This document shows, in pieces, positions 40,224 through 54,849 of a stretch of DNA of 64,000 nucleotides. The translations under genes were made by a program, and so were the position numbers. The stretch spans positions 434,001 through 498,000 of the forward strand of contig JAVTVJ010000558.1 in assembly GCA_034509425.1 (NCBI GenBank), read 5' to 3'. The first letter of the stretch is position 1. The number at the start of each line of letters is the position of its first letter. The notes under the pieces are model-generated. The model was not told the origin of the DNA. It saw nothing but the letters and a program-made list of their open reading frames with translations, and did no database searches. This DNA comes from Eopsaltria australis. Its lineage: Eukaryota > Chordata > Aves > Passeriformes > Petroicidae.

Positions 40224-43200
40224 GTGAGTTTACAAGAGTGACTGCATGACTCCCCATGCTGTACCAACAAAACTGCAATCAGTGGATATTTTAACTTTGT
40301 TTTATTTGAAAGGCCTTTTTTTTCTCCCCTCCAGTCTGTAGGCCATGCAATTTTTCTCTCAGCTTACACTGCCTACAGCCAAAAGTCAGTAAAATTCTGG
40401 ATAAGCTAGAAGAGCGTGGGTTGACAGAAATTTTGCTTCCATAATTGATGGAAAGGACTTTCTGATGGTTGGCCGAGTTTAACCTTTGCTCTCACGTAGG
40501 TTTTTAAATTTAAGAAATAAAAATCCAAATTAATCCCTTTTGTGAATTTCTACTTTTTTTCCTGGTCATCTCCTTTGCATAAATGTGACCTGAGGGAGAC
40601 CAGAATTGTGAAAGATTCCTGCTTTCTTTGATGAAAGATCCATGTTTTAAGACAGCTGCTGCAGTCTGTCTTTGAAGAAGAAACTGACAATGGAACTGTT
40701 TTTGTATCAGCCCCCTTGAGTGGTAAACTGTGATTTATACAGAGACACTGCCACTGATTGCCTGCACAAAGAAAGCAGCAGAGGACAAATGGCAACACAT
40801 ATGGTCAGACTTCTTCCTGAAAACTGCAGGAACCAAATTTCAGAGAGCATGTAGGCAAACATCCAGCAATACTAGTTAAATTTGTAAGATAAGGAAAACA
40901 TCAGAAGATACCTGCAAAAAAAAAAATGTGTGAGGTTTTTAATCAATTAAGTGAACTAAAGAACTGTCTACATGTTTCTAGATCTTGAGAAACCTCTGAG
41001 TCTTTTTATCCCTGTTTATGCCAGTGCTCATGAACTGACAGATATTGCAGCATCTTGCTACAATTCACAGGGATTAATTTCTCTGTAGCATTGATCTTCA
41101 CTGCAAAACTTGTCCATGAATGTTCTTAAACTGGAATTAAACTGAAATTTACTGCTGAAACAAATTCTAGAGAAACCTTCTGGTCTAGCCCAGCTCATTC
41201 CAAATGTCACGAGGGCTGACAGATACGAAGACTGAGCCTATGATCAAAGCTTGTATCAATTGCCTATTTATTATCTTCTTTCCTGTCTGTGTCAGTGCAT
41301 GCTCCAGCCTCCTTTCTTTCTCTCCCATGATTCTGCTTACTCTTACTTCTCATTTCTTGTAGAGCAGACAGACCAGAAAATACCTTGCAAAATTGCTGTC
41401 AGTCTATGTTTTGTCCTCCAGAAATTGTCCCAGCCACAGCAGAGATCTCAGCAACTTCTGCTGTCTCTGGCCTCTAGCATTGCATTTCAAGCTGACATGA
41501 AGGGTCTGGTCTTCCAGTTGGCACCCCTATTCCAGTACTGGCTACATCTTAGTGTTTGGTCAGCCTTCTGCTTTAACACCTCCTGTTATCTCAGTAAAGT
41601 GATGTTTAAATAACTGTACTGGCTTCAATGAACTGTAGTTCCCATTTTCCTGCTTCTTAGTGAGAAAAAATGGAGATAATTATGAAGTGGATGAGCAGGT
41701 TTAATGAAAGCTGGTTTCTTTTGGTATATTCCTGAAGCGGCAATCATCATCTGTTTGGCTTTTGAAGAGCAACAATTATAATCACTCAAAATCCCAAGGG
41801 GAACAAAAATAGAACTTAAATTAGCATATAAAATATACAGCTGGATTGGGCAAGCCTATAAAAATCTGGGAAAATCATTCTAATTTGAAAGCTATTCAAA
41901 ATCACAAGCAAAATGAGTACAAGAGTATTTCACATGTTTCTTCCTTTCTTTCCCTTTTTGAAGTAGTAACATAACAACATTTATAGGATTTTCCTAAAAC
42001 ATGGAAACGAAAACCCATGGCCAAGAAGAGAGAGTAAGTAAAAATAGGCTAAAGGTGCATTTTCAGATAGATAAACTTAAGAATTTAACATTGTTTTAGT
42101 GGTATTCATCTCCCAAAATGTTGATATAACTGTATTGCAAAGTCATGTGCAACGACTTTCCAGAGCTGAAAAATAAAAATATAGCTGAGACAGCCAGTTA
42201 AGCATTTGAGCAATGATAATACATAAAAGAAACTAACAAAAAATGAGAAAAATAACCTGTAAAAAATTACACTTTCTGTGAAGTTTTCAGTGATCATTTT
42301 GGATGGTCATTTTTATAGTTAACAGAAATTCAGCAATGAAGAAGAAAATCTTTTTCCTTGTGCTGCAATGTCCACATTTTGAACAGTCATCTAGTAATAT
42401 TAGCTTCTGGAAATAAATCTTCGTTTCAGTAAACTGTGAACTCAAAGATGGAATAGCTTTTTTAATACTACTGAATATTTAGTACTTTTAGTAATTTTGA
42501 CTTTAAATACTAAATCCAGTTATTCTCAGTCAAGGTTAAATAACACAGTATGCAGCTGCAGGAATGAGATTAAAAAAGAAAACAAAACAACCCAAATTTA
42601 GTACAAAGCTACAATTTATTGTGGACAAGAACATGAGGAATTTGGATTGCTTACTATTTATAATACTATCTGTACATTAAATATTTCCTAAAAAGACACG
42701 GTTCTGTGGACTCAGATTTTTACAGTAAGGTCTGATTATCATGTCTCTAGCTCAATATACATTGCTTGTCCTTGGTTAGAAGATTCTACATGCTTAGAGA
42801 CTTTGAAACCATAACCAAGCACATGTTGGAGGCACAATTGTTATTTTCACAAGGAGATGTCTGAAATCATAATTGAAAACAAAATTCAATTAGAGGTTGC
42901 AGGATTTAGTTTCTACTATATTGTATGCAAAAATATTTAAAGATGTCATGTGAAAGTCCTGATCAAATTTATGTTTCTGCATTGCTCAGTCCTGTGATAA
43001 GCGTCTCAAAAAAAAATGTGTGCCCCTTTTCCCACTGCAATTTTCCATTCTTCCTTTCATTCCCACCATTTCAAATAATGTTATTGTTCTATTACCCTCA
43101 AATAGGTAGCTGTTTTTATACGTGTTACTGTGATTGAGTAAGCATGCCTTCAGAAACTGAGCTTGCTGAACACGGTGTTAAAGCCAAAAATTACAGCACA

Positions 43201-46200
43201 CTTACTCATCCTCTCTTTTGCTTTAAGGTAATATCAGAGATTGCCCAGCAGGTTTTTTGACAGTCTCCTCAAGCCATCTGTTTCATATGCTTCATGTTTT
43301 GAGCAACATAGTGTGCCATGGGATGTAAAAACTCATCATAGCATATTCAGTTTAATGTGAAATCCAGTAGTCACTCATAGCTGATGGTGGGACACTAGTC
43401 AGGGAACTTATTTTGTTCTTGTCTCCCTCTCTCCCTTCCCAAATTGGGCTTGTAATTTTTTTAAATTTATATTTTTAATTTATTTTTTAATATATTAAAA
43501 TATTTTAATGTTATATTTCAACTCTTATATTAAAACAATTTACATCATCTGGATTAAATATCTCAGCCTGCTTTAATGAACACTTCATAACTAGAAACAC
43601 AAAGTGAACTTAACAAGTATTAAGATCATTCATATAGCTCAGAACCAAAACCTTGATTCACTGGTAAATATTGGCTAAAAATAACATCCTGTACTCAGTG
43701 CCGACTCCTGCCACTCTGTTTATAAATTATCACTTCTGCAGATTGTCAGACTGTTGAATGGTCAGTAGAGCTACAGGAACAAAAAAGTGTAAAATCATGC
43801 CTAGAGGAAATAACCAGCTTTACTTTAGACCACATTGACTCCAGCAGCTACAACACATTGTAGAAAAAGTAGGCACTGGAGCAGCAAACACTTTATACAC
43901 ATTAAATTGTGCTCTTGGGGAAAAATAAAAGTGTTTGAAATAGTAATATTTGTAGATTTGTCCTTATACTGTGCCGTATGTGGCCATATCACTTGTTACT
44001 GATAATGACATGAAATATTTGGATCTCCTATTTTTTTTTAAAAAAGGAGTTCTCAGAAATGTGCCAGTTTTGCACTTCTATGGCCATAGATACAGCTGAG
44101 TATGAGGATTTAATTTCTAGAAGAGAAGTCAGTCTTAACTCTCAGATTAAACAGAAGCATCAGGTGAACAGGGGAAGGGAGTCTTCTCTTCACAACCCCA
44201 AGTCCACCACAGCATCACAGCACTCCCAATAGACTGGTCACTACCTTCTGCATTCCACAGAAACAACTTGTTAAACCATAAAAAATACTTGCTGACTTCT
44301 CAGTGGAGTAACACCCTGGTCACACTCATTCACCCTGATTTTTGTATCTGCAATTTCTAGTCCATACAGCTCTACTTCTGCTGAGCCAGGCTAGGCTGAC
44401 ATTTTTGTCACCATGGCACGAGACAACACGCAGGGCACATAACACAAACTGTGAAGCAAACTTCCAAGAAAAACACAGTTCTCACAAACCCTGCTCTCCA
44501 ACACCTAAATAGTTTCATTTCAATACAAATTCTCCTTCCCAGATACTTAAGTTCATTTTCTTCTATTGCCAGAGGTTTCTGAATGCCTGAAATTTGAAGT
44601 ATTGATCGTAATGTCACCAATACATAAAAAAGCAGAAGTTTCAAGCATTGAGGTTTGAAAAGACTTCATGACTTAAAGCAGAGTTTCTTAAATATATATT
44701 ATAATGTGTTTTGAACTTCCATGATGCTTAAAATTTTTAATTTCGAGGACAAGGCAAAATTAAATATGTTTTGTTCTCTGTAGTAAATATGAGGCATATA
44801 TCTGTGCAAATGTAATCACCCATACCCTGTTATAAATAGAGAATGAAAGCATATTCATGATACCTTCAGTACTTTTAAAGATAATCAAAGATATATGCGT
44901 TTCTCTAAGACCATGTCTAAAGTTGGAGTTTTTTTGGTTTTTTTAAAATTTTACAGGCATGCAAAATTATTTTCAGGATTTGGGTCAACAACTTTCCTTA
45001 TATGAATCACCAAATACTGAGGTTAGGAAAATTAACTGGCTCTAATAATATTTGTCTAAAAAGACCCAGATATCTCCTAAACAAAGCAATGTGATTTCTT
45101 TTTCTTATATTTTCCTAGAAAGTGGTAGACTTAAGCAATTAACTAAGCTTGGACAACATAAGGTGCTGCAAGGACTTCGTGACTGAAACTAAGATAAATT
45201 TTAAATGATTCTCACATCTCTGACTTATAGGCATCTGCACTATTTGAAGACGGAAACCCTGCAACAACTACAATCTTATTTTTCCATTACTTTCGATCTC
45301 TTCTGTAAAAATAGGTAAAGCAATGCCGTATAGAACTTTGATTTCCAAAATTTCAAACTCTTTTCTGAGGAAGAGAATCATTACTGAAAATTAGTGATTG
45401 AACTAGCAAGCAGTTCAATATGAACTCACGCTTTGATTATACATAATCTGCAAAACAAACTTTCAAAGTATTACAGATGAAGACCTCATGAAGTTATACA
45501 AATACTTTGGCATAAAGGAAAGAATTTAAAATTATCTTTATTTTTTAATTATACTAAGGCACTATAACAAGAGGTTCTCACTACCTTGTTTTGTTAAGTG
45601 TTTCAAACATCAAACTATTGCTGTAATTAATTATTCTAACAGAATAAGTATCAATGACTTCTGTGCATTTCTGGTACTTGACATCTCGGAACTGACAGGG
45701 GCTTTCACAGATTTTAGGTGGTTTGGGAAGGAAATAATCCTAAAAGATTATTTAGAAAGTCCTGAGGAAGCAGAAGAGGGTGACCAGGAAGCCCTAGAAA
45801 ATCACCTTTACCATGAATTTTCAAGAAAATCTTTCCTATTTGATGTAGTTCTGGTACTTTTCCTGCTGCCCTTCAATTTTAACTCTCATTTTTCACACTA
45901 AGGCTGGACTTTGAAGTTATGAAGTGTGATATCAGAAGAATTTAAACTCATTTCCTACTTGTCTGCTCTAAGGCGTGTACATGGGCTTCCCACCCCACCC
46001 CTTGTAATTTCACACATGAAGTCCCTGTGTACATTTTGCTCACAGTCACTGCTCTGATTTTCAGTAACACTTTCATCAGTGCATCCATCCACATATTCTT
46101 CAGGAAGGTAGCATACACAACATGTTTGCACAAGCATGCAGACTTTTTTCCCTAGGTATTTCTAATAACTGAGGAATGTAAAGCCTTTCATCTGCAATCA

Positions 46201-47825
46201 ATAAATTCTTAGCCACAGTCAAGCAAGATAAATCTGTCAAATATTGCATCCACAAGTCTTCCATTTTTCCTGGTTGCCAGTATTTTTCAGCAGTTTTGGT
46301 AAAATATGATCCATGGCTTTCTTAGACTTCTTGGATTTTTTGTTTGGTTTGTTTGTTTGTTTGCTTGCTTTGTTTGGTGGTGGTTTGGATTTTTTTGTTT
46401 GCCTTTTTGCTTTGTTTTGTTTTTGTTTGTTTGTTTTTCTTTTTAACATCGAGGGTCACTAGTGCATAACCTGTAGTATCTCCTTAACCAGACACAGGTG
46501 AGGGTAAATAAAGGTACTGCTTATGCCTCTACACTGCAGCACAACAGGTTGGCTCTAGGCAGAGAGCACCAAAGGGTGGCTGCTGCCACCGTGTCTGAGA
46601 GCATCTGTGTGAGAGATGACACAAAAACAGACTAACCATGGGCACAGGTAAACCTATCTACTCCTTACCCACGAACTCAATGGCATTTGTGGAGAATACA
46701 TGCAAGAAAATTGAGTTCTCTTCTAGTTACGTGAGTTTCCTGACAAATTCAACATATTTTTCTCTCCATGCTCACCACTCTTCTCCTGCTTAGTGCTCAA
46801 AATGACAAAAATAAAAGGTGAGCCATTAGTGAAGGCATAAAAATTATAAATACTTACAGTACTTAAATTCTGTGTCGTTGCTATAAAAGGAAAATATTAA
46901 TACATGTGGGGGGAGAAACAGTCTTTGTTATAGGAAGAGAAAAAATACAGGTTTCTGGCTACAGAAATACATGTTGTACAGTTTACCACCTGCAGTTTCT
47001 TAGAAGGGTTCAGCTAACTGCAGCCAGTGCAGGATAAAACTGCAGAAGTTACTAATCCTAACAAATATTTAACTGAATATACCCAAATGTTTTACAGATT
47101 ACTGGCTTCTTCAGAGGAAGAACAGTATTTTTGAACAGAAGACACTGCAAATTAATTCTGCAATACATCAATGTTCATCTAGCTGTATTTGTGGAAAATA
47201 CTAATCTAAACATTACTGCCTTTGGATAGAAAACATAAAAAAAACAAAAAAAACCAAAAAAAAACCCCTTGTTTAATAAATATAAAATGATCACAATAAA
47301 AAACAAACCTGACTATAGCTATAGCTAGGAAGTTTACAGTGTGAAGTCTTCTCAGGGCAGATTTCATTTTCCCCCTCTTTCTTTTGCTCTATTAGAGACT
47401 CACTTTCAAGTACCTCACTTTCGGTTACAGGTAAATTCTGGTCCTTTCAACAACAGTCAACAGCCTGAAAGTGTCTTCAGAATAGTGACTGAATTTAAAA
47501 CCGCTGAAAATTATCTGTATTTCTTTAAGAAATGGTGAAGTTAAGTAATACTTACTTCTACTTCCCATATTCTATTATTCTGATATCCACAGAATGAGGT
47601 CGGTGCAAGTTAACTATTACTGTCTATCAGGCGACACAAATTCCCACCTATCGCTAAATGTTGCAATGAGCAAAGTTACCTACGGTAAACATGAAGCGAG
47701 GAAACTTGCTATTTCTTTAGGTGGCTCAAGCAGCTCTAAGCATCCATCCCTTAACAAAATTAGATAAATTGGACAGATTAAACAAATACATAAATAAATG
47801 GATAAATAAAAAACAAGCCCTCACA
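40224..47825. other. AT-rich DNA without supported genes
   Basis: Simple sequence only: an A/T-only stretch near 43455-43515 and a long GTTT-rich tract near 46335-46445. A pyrimidine-rich open frame of 120 codons at 41251-41613 lacks splice or start support and is not treated as a gene. Confidence 0.5.
46335..46445 (+). repeat. GTTT/TTTG-rich simple sequence
   Basis: Irregular repeats of TTTG and GTTT with interruptions over about 110 bases. Its A-rich complement creates a Lys/Asn-rich open frame on the minus strand that is an artefact. Confidence 0.85.
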
Positions 47826-48200
47826 CTGCACTGCCCGGCTTCTCCTGTGAGTGAGTGGTCCCCAGGAGGGAGGTGGGGTTCTCTGCCGTGCACAGCCCCG
47901 TCTCGCCGTGCGCGGCTGCCGTTCTCGGGCGCCCGCCCCGCAGCAGCGCTCCGCGAAGGGCAGCGCGCCGGAGACAAGGTCGCCTGCAGGCGGCTCCTGC
48001 CCGCCCCGCCCTGCCAGCCCTGCCCTGCCCTGCCCTGCCAGCCCTGGGGACACCTCCCGCCGCCGGGGATGCTGGGGACACCCCCCGCCGCCAGCCCGCG
48101 CCTCCGCCGCCCCGACCGACCCGCGGCCGCGCTGCCCCCCTGCACCTCCGCCAGACACGAGGTTTATGTTACGTGCCAGGATTTTCTCCTCCGCCCGCCC
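47826..48200. promoter_or_regulatory. orphan CpG island 1
   Basis: GC-rich and CpG-dense, with a CCCTG repeat near 48016-48050, embedded in AT-rich DNA more than 20 kb from the other islands. No recognisable exon of a known protein was found in it. Likely a promoter of an RNA or a gene lying outside the window. Confidence 0.5.
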
Positions 48201-48379
48201 CTATCGACAGTGCTCGCTGCCTCCTTTCTTTCTTTCTTTTTTTTTTTTAAACCCCGATTCCAGAAGAAATCACAGTAATTAAAAAAAACCCAAAAAAGAA
48301 ACCACCCAAAACCAAAAACCCCAAACACTTACCATTCTGACCTCACAGTGCTTTGTCATGGGCTAAAAAAAAACCCTCA

Positions 48380-48415
48380 GACACAGACAGACAGACAGAC
48401 AGACACACACGCGCG
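48380..48415 (+). repeat. CAGA tetranucleotide microsatellite running into CA/CG repeats
   Basis: About six CAGA units continue into ACACAC then GCGCGC, between the two CpG islands. The alternating CG/CA end can adopt Z-DNA. Confidence 0.9.
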
Positions 48416-48529
48416 CGTATTTATGCATTTTCAAAACATTTGTGCCAGCGTCACAAAGAGGGTGGGGGGAACTGCCTGCGCTGCGGAGTACACCTGGAAA
48501 TCAGCGCACAAAAGGAGGGCAAGCCACGT

Positions 48530-48965
48530 AGCCCGGACCAAGCGCTTCCCCCCCCATCCCCCCCCCCCCGCCGCCCCTCCAGACCACGCAGAGACAGCAG
48601 GAAAGGTGGGTGGAGAGGCGTGGGGCGAGGGGAGGGAGCCACGCTCCCATCCGACTGCAGGAAACACACGCCTTAAAAAAAAAGAAAAGGAAAAAAAGAA
48701 AGAGAGTAAGAGGAGGGGGGGATGTGGAGGCGGCGGTCCAGCCCCGGAGATGATGCTGTCGGAGCCCGCACCTGGCAGAGCCGCACCGCCGTCGGCACAC
48801 AGCGTCCCACCCGCCCAGCGTGCAGCCAGCTGCCGTCCTGCACCGCGTCCCCTGTCCTTGGCAACCTCTGCCACCCTTCTGGCTCCCTCCTGGCCTTTGC
48901 CCGAAACTGCTCCCCTTGCGGCAGTCCCTGTGGCTGGAGGTGGGGAGGGGTAACAGCAGCCGTTC
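48530..48965. promoter_or_regulatory. orphan CpG island 2
   Basis: Second GC-rich block with C runs (near 48550-48575) and an inserted A-rich stretch (48675-48710). It sits about 330 bases from orphan island 1 and the two probably act as one regulatory unit. Overlapping open frames on both strands have no recognisable product. Confidence 0.5.
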
Positions 48966-49148
48966 AGTGAGTGGTGTCCAAGCCGTCTCTCCAGGAAGAC
49001 ACTGCTTGTGCATGTTTGGCAAGAGAGGGTTCTCACTGTCAAATGTCACTGTGGGGTATTGACAGTCAATGTGCACATCCACACGTAAACAGTCGTGTCT
49101 GCAAAACACCCTGCTCTGCCTCCCCACACGCTGTTCTTTCCTTCCCAG

Positions 49149-49404
49149 AGACTGGCATCACTCCTCTGTTACAGTTTGTTAGCTCAGCGACATGAAGCCA
49201 TGGCTGTAGGCACCTTTGACTGGGAAATATTGCCTCCCCTTCTGTCTTCCTTGCACATCAAGAACTCATGCTACTGCCTCCTCCTCCTCTGCTCAACAAC
49301 ATCTCCTCAGGCTCCTGGGCTGTCCAGCTGGAGACCTGAGCTCCTCTGTGGTCATAAATCCCTACCCTGGCACAAGGGCACATCTCATTCCTTTACTTCA
49401 TGGT
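49149..49404 (+). other. possible exon downstream of orphan CpG islands
   Basis: A pyrimidine-rich acceptor (TGTTCTTTCCTTCCCAG) and a GTGAGT donor bound 256 bases that are open in one frame. The peptide does not look conserved. It may be an exon of a long noncoding RNA starting in the islands at 47.8-49.0 kb. Confidence 0.25.
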
Positions 49405-52400
49405 GTGAGTTTAGATAAATCAAATCAAAAGGAGTTGAAATTCTTTATTTACCCTAGCTCATCTTCAATCTGTTGTTTTCTCACCCATTACAGGCACCAC
49501 AAATACACTGTTATTGACCTTGCTGAGATCCTTGAATCTATGGAAGAATAAGAAATTAGAGTTTGCTTTTATTATTTGAATTTCTCTATGTCTCAGCCAG
49601 ACAGCAGCATACAAAAAACCCAAACATTTTGTTTCTAAAAATTACATACACACAATGAATACTTAAAAAATAGAATTATTCTCATGCATAAAGATATATA
49701 CAATGCACAAGCTGTATGACAATCATGATGGAGAACTCAGGTTTTGGACCCCAGTTTTTCCAGAGAACCTGGGATATGAGAGTCAAATTAATGTTTTCCA
49801 AGAAAGTTATTGTGTTGGTCTCTACAGTAGTCCATACCTATGGACAGAGAGGTAGATATTTGTGTTTTGAGGAAGGTTCATTCCACCCTTAGATCACATG
49901 GAAATGATGGCCTGCTCTTGCACAAAAGCTCATTTTTGAGGTAAAATGACAGGGGATGACAGCTTGCCTTTAAATGTTAGGAGGAACAAAGACTTCAACA
50001 AAGTCCCTAAGCATTTGGTGGTCACAAAGTTGTCATGTTCAGTGTACAGGGATGTGGGAAAGAAGAGAATATTTAATGATGGAAGAAATTATAAAAGCAT
50101 TTAAAAAAAGGAAGGTATTTTGAGCAATACTATCCTTCTTATTTTTTTACTTAGAACAGTGTATACTGGGTATGTTTGCACCAAAAGACCATCGAAGCAG
50201 AAGTCCTGTAGTACTAGCAAGGGCAAGTACTTTTCGAAAATTTTTGAAAGCCATGTCTTTCTCTGCCGATTTCATAATGTCCATAATCTCTCTGCAGCTT
50301 TTGCAAGAACTCTGCTTCATCAATGTTATGTCCTATTAGCTAGTGAAGTCCAAGGAGAGTTCACCGTACCCTGTTGTGGGTATTGAATTGAATGCAACTT
50401 TTCTGTAGTTTGTTCTCACATTCTTCTGTGCCTTTCTATCCTGCTTCTATGTTCGCAGGGTTTTACGTTACTGAAAACTGTTGGAAAATCAGTGAATTTC
50501 CTCAATGTTATCTGGAATTTAAGGAGATCAGGATGATTGCATCTTTGAAAAAGGAAATCTTTACACTAACAAAATTTCTGTCCCTCAAAAATGTAGGGAA
50601 TGAAAAGAAATGTAATCAATGTAGAACATTATAGCAGATGGTAAAGATTTCTCTTTAATTAGACTGCTAATGTATTGATAAATTTGTTTGAGAATAAAAG
50701 TAATAATAATAATATAACAGCACATTACAATTACCTAAATTTCTGACTGAGGGCTTTTCTTTCTTCTTATTGGAGGTTGTTCTTGCTCACTTCCTTCTCT
50801 GGGTTTTATACCACTTTACATGTAGTTGAAGCTGAGTGAAGTATGGGTATAAGTTTTCATCTCTTGAGTCATTACGCTGTCTGATTATGAGATATTTAAA
50901 AGCTGAAATTCTTCTAAAAAATGCATCTCCCACTTGTATATCTGTCTTCACTGTTTCAACAGATTCTGTCATCTCACAATCTGTGGTTTTGGGTCGATGT
51001 CATTTATGTAACATATGACAGACAAAGAACAATTAGTTTCTCATTAGCTGCTAGACAAATGTCACGGCCTCAGATTTTAATCAGCCAATGTAAATATCAT
51101 CAGAATATAATCCATTTGCTATGTTTTTCTTATTATATCCTCTAAGAAAATGGCTAACAATTTTTATTTCAGGTCATGTGTATGAACTTATTTTTAGATC
51201 TAACTTGCTGAGAACCTATTGGTTCCTTAGGCACTCAAGTGGTTTATTTTATTAAAAACAATGAATAAATAAATAAATAAGCCTTATTGTTCAGTGTAGA
51301 TTTGAGCAGAAATATGTCATCATTCTGGACTCTGGAAAGTAAATATTAGTAAATTATAAATGTCTGGTCTTGGCTTTCTGCCAAGATGAGATGACTCAGG
51401 CTTTTTGCTTTATGTATTTCTTTGTAATTCATGTGACTTTGATTTACCATCCCCAGTGTAGGCAAACTGCTCACTTAAGTTATAGGCACACCTGTGGCAG
51501 AAGAGGATGTGTGTTTCGTAACTGAAATTACAGGGGTTGTCTTGTTTCTTTCTGTCTTTCTTTTTGGGTCAGAATAAAAGATATATATTTTTTTAACTAG
51601 TAAATTCCTATTCTAAACACAGAGATACTCAGCCTTTAGCAGTAGGAAATACATCGTATCATCAAACAGTACTACAGAGAGATAAAAAACCACTGCATTG
51701 TGGCATCTTTGTGACAATAGCTAATGATGTTATTATCTGATGATTCTGTAATATACTTAGCTTAATGATACACATGCCACATCATTTAGTTTCTGCTCCT
51801 TTCACACCAAGTCCAGTTGTTAAAAAGTAGTGAGAGATTCACCCCGCTTCATGTCCTTATGGGGATCAGGGAGATGCCATCTTTCCTCTCACTCCTCCTA
51901 GCAGAGGTATTTGATTTCTCTCTGTTCTGTGATATTACTACTACTACTCTTGTGAACATCCACTCCTGCAAAGTTAGTGTTCAAGGAAATGTAGGGGGGG
52001 AAAATGCCAGTGACTCCACTGCAAGAGGTTGTACCTGTGTTCACTTGGGAGCACCTGGAAGGAAGTGTGCTTTGCTAGGTCCTTCCAGCTGCTGTTCAGT
52101 GTCAGTCCTCTACAGCCACCTGCCTTGAACTGAGTTGAGAAAAGAAATTCATTAATTGTGAAAACACAAAATGTAGTTTAAAAATCAGCAGACTATAAAA
52201 TCAAACAGAAATTTTCACTCAGAAAGTAAATAGATGAGAGTCGTGATGAGAGATCATGTAGCTGGTGGCTGATAAAATCAGCCATTCAAATTGCCAACAA
52301 TTTGAAGGGCTGCATTATTTATCCATTGTAACAATCACTGAGAAGCATAGCAATCACACCACAACATTTGAGAAATAACTTTGCCTTTATTTTTCCTCTC

Positions 52401-54849
52401 CTTCCATACCCCATCCATTAGATGAGCAATGACCTTATGGGAATGCTGTTCATCGTAATGAGAAATATCCATATGTGGTTCACTCCTTTTTATCTGGTTA
52501 CATGGCAAAGAGCTTTTTCACTTTCAGGGATTGCTTAAGCCACTCTGGAGGCTGGTTGCTGAACAGAAGAGGAAGCAGGCTCATTAGGAGAACTACAGTT
52601 AGAAATGGGAATGAATACATTCACTGTCATCACCATGAGACTCAGTGGTGCTGGAGGAAATCCACCCTGTTTTTCACACTAACTTGTAATCTTAGGGGTA
52701 ATCTCAGTGGACTCCCATTATTTCCTTTGGAAGAAGATAGACTTACAAAAATTTTGATGAAAGATGAATTTTTGAAAGAGAAGTCACTGCCTTTAGACAA
52801 GGAAAGATTTAAAGGCAGATAAAGAGACTGGCATGTTTGTTTTATTTTGGTTACACAGTTCCAGTGATTTGTTTCTAATATAAAACTATCTTATACTTTC
52901 AAAGTGCCTTTCACTCAAACATTTTAGCATTAATTTAAGTTGTCTTCTTGATCTTATAAGTGCATTTTATCATGCATTTTGTAAATGGATAAACCAAGGC
53001 AAAATCAATGAAAAAATCTAGTTCCATCATCACTAGAATTCCTATTGAAACATGAAAATCTGAAAAAGAGCTCCACATGATTTTACTATAAATTTGAAAA
53101 AATATGGAAGAAAACCCCCAGGTCTTTGAAGCTGTTCTTCATTTTAAAAATAAATTCTTTCTTGCCTCCATGCCAGCTCCCAAAACTAATTTAAAAAGGT
53201 ATTGGACATACTTAAAGACTTTGGGAATATGCACAGGAAATAAAGAAAAAGAAAAAAACCCCACATAATCCACAAAGCCTATTATTAACGCATTTGTTAA
53301 TTTAGCTACTTAATTAAGTGAAAGAAGTTCCTACCAAAGGTGAGTACCAGGCCATATCTGCAAAAGCGTGCGTATGCAAATCTTTCTAGCTCACACATGG
53401 TTTTTTTCTATGTATATTAGTAATAAAGTTCTACTCCATTTAGAAGTCTTTGATGTAGCATCACAAAAGATTGCCGCTAGAATTAAAGGCACCTTATGTT
53501 CTTCAGAAAAAAACACTGCTTTTAAATTAAATGTTTTTAAAAGTTCTATGACTTATTAGTGATGTGACTGAATTTGGTGATTTTTTCTGACAGAGAGCAC
53601 TTTGCTGAAGTCAGCATTTTGACTGTACTCTATACTGACTGACCAGGCTTTTGAGGAGGGGGAAGCTAAGTGTGTAAACAGATTGCATGAGCACACACAG
53701 TTAATTTCTTTGCAGGATGTTTTGATGTTAGAGTAGTCATTGAGAAGGAGTTGAAAGAGTGCATGAAACACGCATCTGGTCATACGCCACATGAAAATCT
53801 GGCTCAATATCCCTTCAGTTTTAGTTCTACTGCGTCTTGATATAAGAGGGTTGGTGGCAGGAAGAACCAATGAACCCATAGCCTAACAATCTGTTGCCAA
53901 AATCTTGGCTGACTGTCACAAGGCCAAGATCTCGCTTTACATTTCAGGCCGCAATAAAATTGTTTTTTGAGTGAAAGTGAAATGCTGCAGGCGGTGCTGG
54001 GTTTTATGTGAGAGTCTGGCTGCAGCAGGACTTCATAGCCAAGCCATGATGTTTTGAGTAATCTAGTGAGTGGTTACAAAGTGTGAAGGATCAATAAGAA
54101 GAGCTATTAATTTCCATCCTTAGCTCAGACCCCAAGTCTGTGATTATGTTTAATTCAGAAATCATATTCACAGGTAAAGCACAAAGGAGGGAAAATCAAT
54201 TTTTTTTCCTCTCCAGACTACAAGATTCATTTTCTAAGCAGGAATTCCTAAGCTTAACAAAACTCAGAAAGCACTCCTCACAGTATGTTGGAAAAGTAGC
54301 TTAATTTGGAGGACAATGAGCTTGCCATGCATATATGGAAAGTCCCATTCTCTGATTTGTTGTGGTTTTGTGTTAACATAAGGGAGCTCTATTGTTCCCT
54401 TAAGACCAATTTTTTCTTTTTCACCTCAGATCAGCAGCCTAAATATATTTCAGCACTTTAGCTACATAGTTTGGAATTCCTAAAATAAGGACATTCTCTC
54501 TATCCAGAATTCCTTCTTATAACTAACAGATGTTTTTAAATAATTAAAGAGTACTCTGAATGATTTAGGTTGAGGAATGGTAATGGAACTGATAACACAC
54601 GTATTCAAAACACAATTAGATTTCCATTAAAAAGCCACAGATCTTTAGTGAGATTTTAGTATTAGCCCCAAACTTCGTAATAGGCATTAAAATGTAGTTT
54701 TTGCTATTATTCTCCTTGGATTTGGATTAATTTAGTATTTTAAGCTACTACTGTTTTCTTATAACCCCATTCCCCAAGCTACTCCTGTCCTTGTAAAGTC
54801 CACAGATGCCTAACTGAAAACAGCATTTCCTCAGAGGTGTCCAAAGGAT
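49405..54849. other. AT-rich DNA without supported genes
   Basis: Only a short AAAT repeat (51261-51280) was noted. Open frames up to about 115 codons (for example 52475-52822) lack splice signals and coding character. Confidence 0.5.

Noticed and set aside
41251..41613. 120-codon plus-strand open frame
   Set aside because: Pyrimidine-rich sequence giving Leu/Ser/Phe/Cys, with no promoter, splice or homology support.
46237..46449. Lys/Asn/Gln-rich minus-strand open frame
   Set aside because: It is translated GTTT-type simple sequence.
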